Of a stretch of DNA of 23,118 bases, positions 21,434 to 23,118 are shown piece after piece. Below the pieces are notes generated by a model. The model searched no databases. It saw nothing but the letters and a program-made list of their open reading frames with translations, and had not been told where the DNA came from. The translations under genes and the position numbers were made by a program. This DNA is from Loktanella sp. UBA3435 (GTDB taxonomy: Bacteria > Pseudomonadota > Alphaproteobacteria > Rhodobacterales > Rhodobacteraceae): NCBI GenBank assembly GCA_002378665.1, contig DFSO01000054.1, positions 1-23,118 on the forward strand, given 5' to 3'. Each line of letters opens with the position of its first letter. The stretch's first letter is position 1.

Positions 21434-23118
21434 ATGAGCCAGAATAGTGACCAGATGGAGCTGCGCGAGGAGGATATTCGCGGGCATTATGCGGCGGCTT
21501 TGGGGCTGCTCGATGGCTTTGATCATTCGCCTCGGATCGCAACGGGCGGGGCTGCACCCGTGGCGGAGAAGTCGCCGGGGATCGGGTCTGTGCGCAGGTT
21601 TCGCTCGACCACGCCTGGGCTGTCGACGCGCCGCGTGACCCGTGCAGAGGGCATTCAATTGTCGGCACGCGTTGAGGCGATTGGTGGCGATGGGTTGCCC
21701 TCACCTATTCAGGCGCATGTGTTGCAGGGCTTGCGCCGCGCGATTGCGATTGCCTTGGCTGTGGCGGATCAGTTTGCGGATCGTACTGCGTTGAAGGATC
21801 TCAAGCGAGCGAATTTGGAGGGGGCGTTGGCGGAGAACCGCAAGGCGGGGTTTTCCGAATTGCTGACGGCGGAGGCCTTGATCACGCTTTATGTGTTTGG
21901 ATCGGCGACAGCGTTTCTGTTGGCCTCTCACGCGACGGAGCAATCGGTTGAGGTGGGCGAGGTCGAGGAGGTTTTGGTCGAGAATGGCCAGTTGGCGCTT
22001 CATGGCGTGCTGTGGGAGTTGGATCAAGACATCGCGGCATTGGGGACGGACGAGCACAAGACAGTGGCTGTCGTTTTGGCCTTTGCCGAGGCGTTGATGG
22101 AAAAAGTGGCGTCGCGTGCGGCGTCGGCGGCGCGGTTGGAACCTTTTATGCAGGCTGCATGGCGCGTTGAGGCGGATGAGTTTTCCGTGCGCGGGTTTAG
22201 TCCTGCGACCAAGGGAAAATCCTCCACCCTGACTATGACGTTTAAGAAACCCAATGAGGTCGTGGGCAACCATATCGCCAAATATCAGTCGATGAAGCTG
22301 GCGAAGATGTTGATGGCTTATGACTTTGATCGTCGCTTGAATCCGTTTGCTGAACTCGGTGGCTTTATCTTTACGTTTATGGGTGATGGGAAGCCTGGGA
22401 CGGGGAAGACGACCTTGATCCAGATGATGGCGGGGCTGGTGAACGATTACTGCCAGACGGCGGGCTATCCGTTTAAATATCAGAACCTGAGCACCGATAA
22501 TATTGACAGTTATCAGGGCAAATCAGGGCAGAACGCGAAGGCATTTATCAACAATATTCTGGACCCGAGCGTGATTGGTTTCGGGACGATTGACGATATT
22601 GACCAGTTGGCAGGCAAGCGTGGGGATCGTCAGTCAAGCGCGGGGCAGTTGGAGATTACGGCTGTGCTGATGGAGAGTTTTGCGGGGGCCAATACGGTTG
22701 TGCGCGGGAATTGCACGTTTGGAATGTTTTCGAACTATCCTGAGAACGTGGATGATGCGCTGCGCCAACGGGCGGGGGCGCGGTTCCTTGTGGACGGACC
22801 GCAGACGCGGGATGATTACATCGACATTCTGTATCTGTTGATGGGGAAGAACCACGATATTCCGACGGGCGACCATGAAGTGTTCTCGGCGCAAGAGATT
22901 AAAAAGGCGGTCGCCGCCAGCTTTGCAGGGCACTCCAAGCCCCATGAAGAGGGGTTGATCCGCGTGTTTGACCGCGTGCAGGACCAGATTGGTGATCTGG
23001 ATACGATTGCCAAGATGGGGACGTATCTGAAGGCCATTCAGGAAGCTGACGAGCGCTTCACGGGCCGTGCGATCAAGAACATCACGGATGCGGTCAAGGT
23101 CCGCGCAATGGATTTTGA
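21434..23118 (+). CDS. AAA+ ATPase (3' end beyond window)
   Basis: At least 561 residues, still open at the window edge. The N-terminal 270 residues are mainly helical and unfamiliar, with helices at about 90-170 and 195-235. An AAA+ core follows: Walker A GDGKPGTGKTT (317-327), a Walker B-like IGFGTIDDID (381-390) with Asp-Asp instead of Asp-Glu, a sensor-1 region in GNCTFGMFSNYPENVDDAL (425-443) and arginine-finger candidates in RQRAGARF. The start ATG 21434 has GAAGGA 6-7 bases upstream. It probably remodels a protein partner encoded in the same cluster (the DUF6638-like protein, the coiled coil or the small membrane proteins). The exact subfamily is not recognised. Confidence 0.9.
   Translation, partial: MSQNSDQMELREEDIRGHYAAALGLLDGFDHSPRIATGGAAPVAEKSPGIGSVRRFRSTTPGLSTRRVTRAEGIQLSARVEAIGGDGLPSPIQAHVLQGLRRAIAIALAVADQFADRTALKDLKRANLEGALAENRKAGFSELLTAEALITLYVFGSATAFLLASHATEQSVEVGEVEEVLVENGQLALHGVLWELDQDIAALGTDEHKTVAVVLAFAEALMEKVASRAASAARLEPFMQAAWRVEADEFSVRGFSPATKGKSSTLTMTFKKPNEVVGNHIAKYQSMKLAKMLMAYDFDRRLNPFAELGGFIFTFMGDGKPGTGKTTLIQMMAGLVNDYCQTAGYPFKYQNLSTDNIDSYQGKSGQNAKAFINNILDPSVIGFGTIDDIDQLAGKRGDRQSSAGQLEITAVLMESFAGANTVVRGNCTFGMFSNYPENVDDALRQRAGARFLVDGPQTRDDYIDILYLLMGKNHDIPTGDHEVFSAQEIKKAVAASFAGHSKPHEEGLIRVFDRVQDQIGDLDTIAKMGTYLKAIQEADERFTGRAIKNITDAVKVRAMDF

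Overview
ORGANISM. The window looks like chromosomal DNA of a marine alphaproteobacterium of the Rhodobacterales (Roseobacter group). Coding DNA is mostly about 55-60% GC. The gene families also fit: MoxR/DUF58/DUF4159 beside DUF1285, an MDR oxidoreductase, SSADH, creatinase, a Tat-type L,D-transpeptidase, and a DUF6638-like gene beside an AAA+ ATPase. No tRNA, rRNA, IS element, phage gene or CRISPR array was seen, and no gene-free gap exceeds about 225 bp. LAYOUT. (1) 1-8358: the tail of an unidentified + strand gene; a four-gene - strand operon running MoxR ATPase, DUF58, BatA/DUF4159 membrane protein, VWA/GATase-like membrane protein; and a divergent + strand pair, DUF1285 and a hydroxypyruvate-isomerase-like enzyme. 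A 24-bp element that carries the stop codon of the + strand gene and a GATGGG/CCCATC palindrome lies at both ends of this block. (2) 8357-10803: a - strand ECF sigma factor overlapping a membrane-anchored VWA protein of the YfbK type, which may be its regulator. (3) 10969-15596: metabolic genes: a zinc-independent MDR oxidoreductase, succinate-semialdehyde dehydrogenase, an arylformamidase-like alpha/beta hydrolase, a P1/DmpA-type self-processing hydrolase and a small unknown protein coupled to it. (4) 15597-17055: a divergent regulatory region with four GTGCAC palindromes at exact 11-bp spacing and a strongly structured leader, followed by a clear creatinase gene. (5) 17174-17992: a Tat/lipoprotein-like L,D-transpeptidase with a clean intrinsic terminator. 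(6) 18167-23118: a co-directional cluster of a long coiled-coil protein (TelA-like in outline), three small membrane proteins of lower GC, a 21-codon ORF, a DUF6638-like protein and an AAA+ ATPase cut by the window end. HOW IT FITS TOGETHER. Regions 1, 2 and 6 each carry envelope or chaperone-type machinery (MoxR plus VWA, sigma factor plus VWA, AAA+ plus coiled coil plus membrane proteins). Regions 3 and 4 are catabolic: succinate semialdehyde, creatine and small amides. The least understood part is region 6. Its 21-codon ORF repeats the N-terminus of the DUF6638-like protein about 330 bp upstream of it, which suggests an old partial duplication or a remodelled operon.
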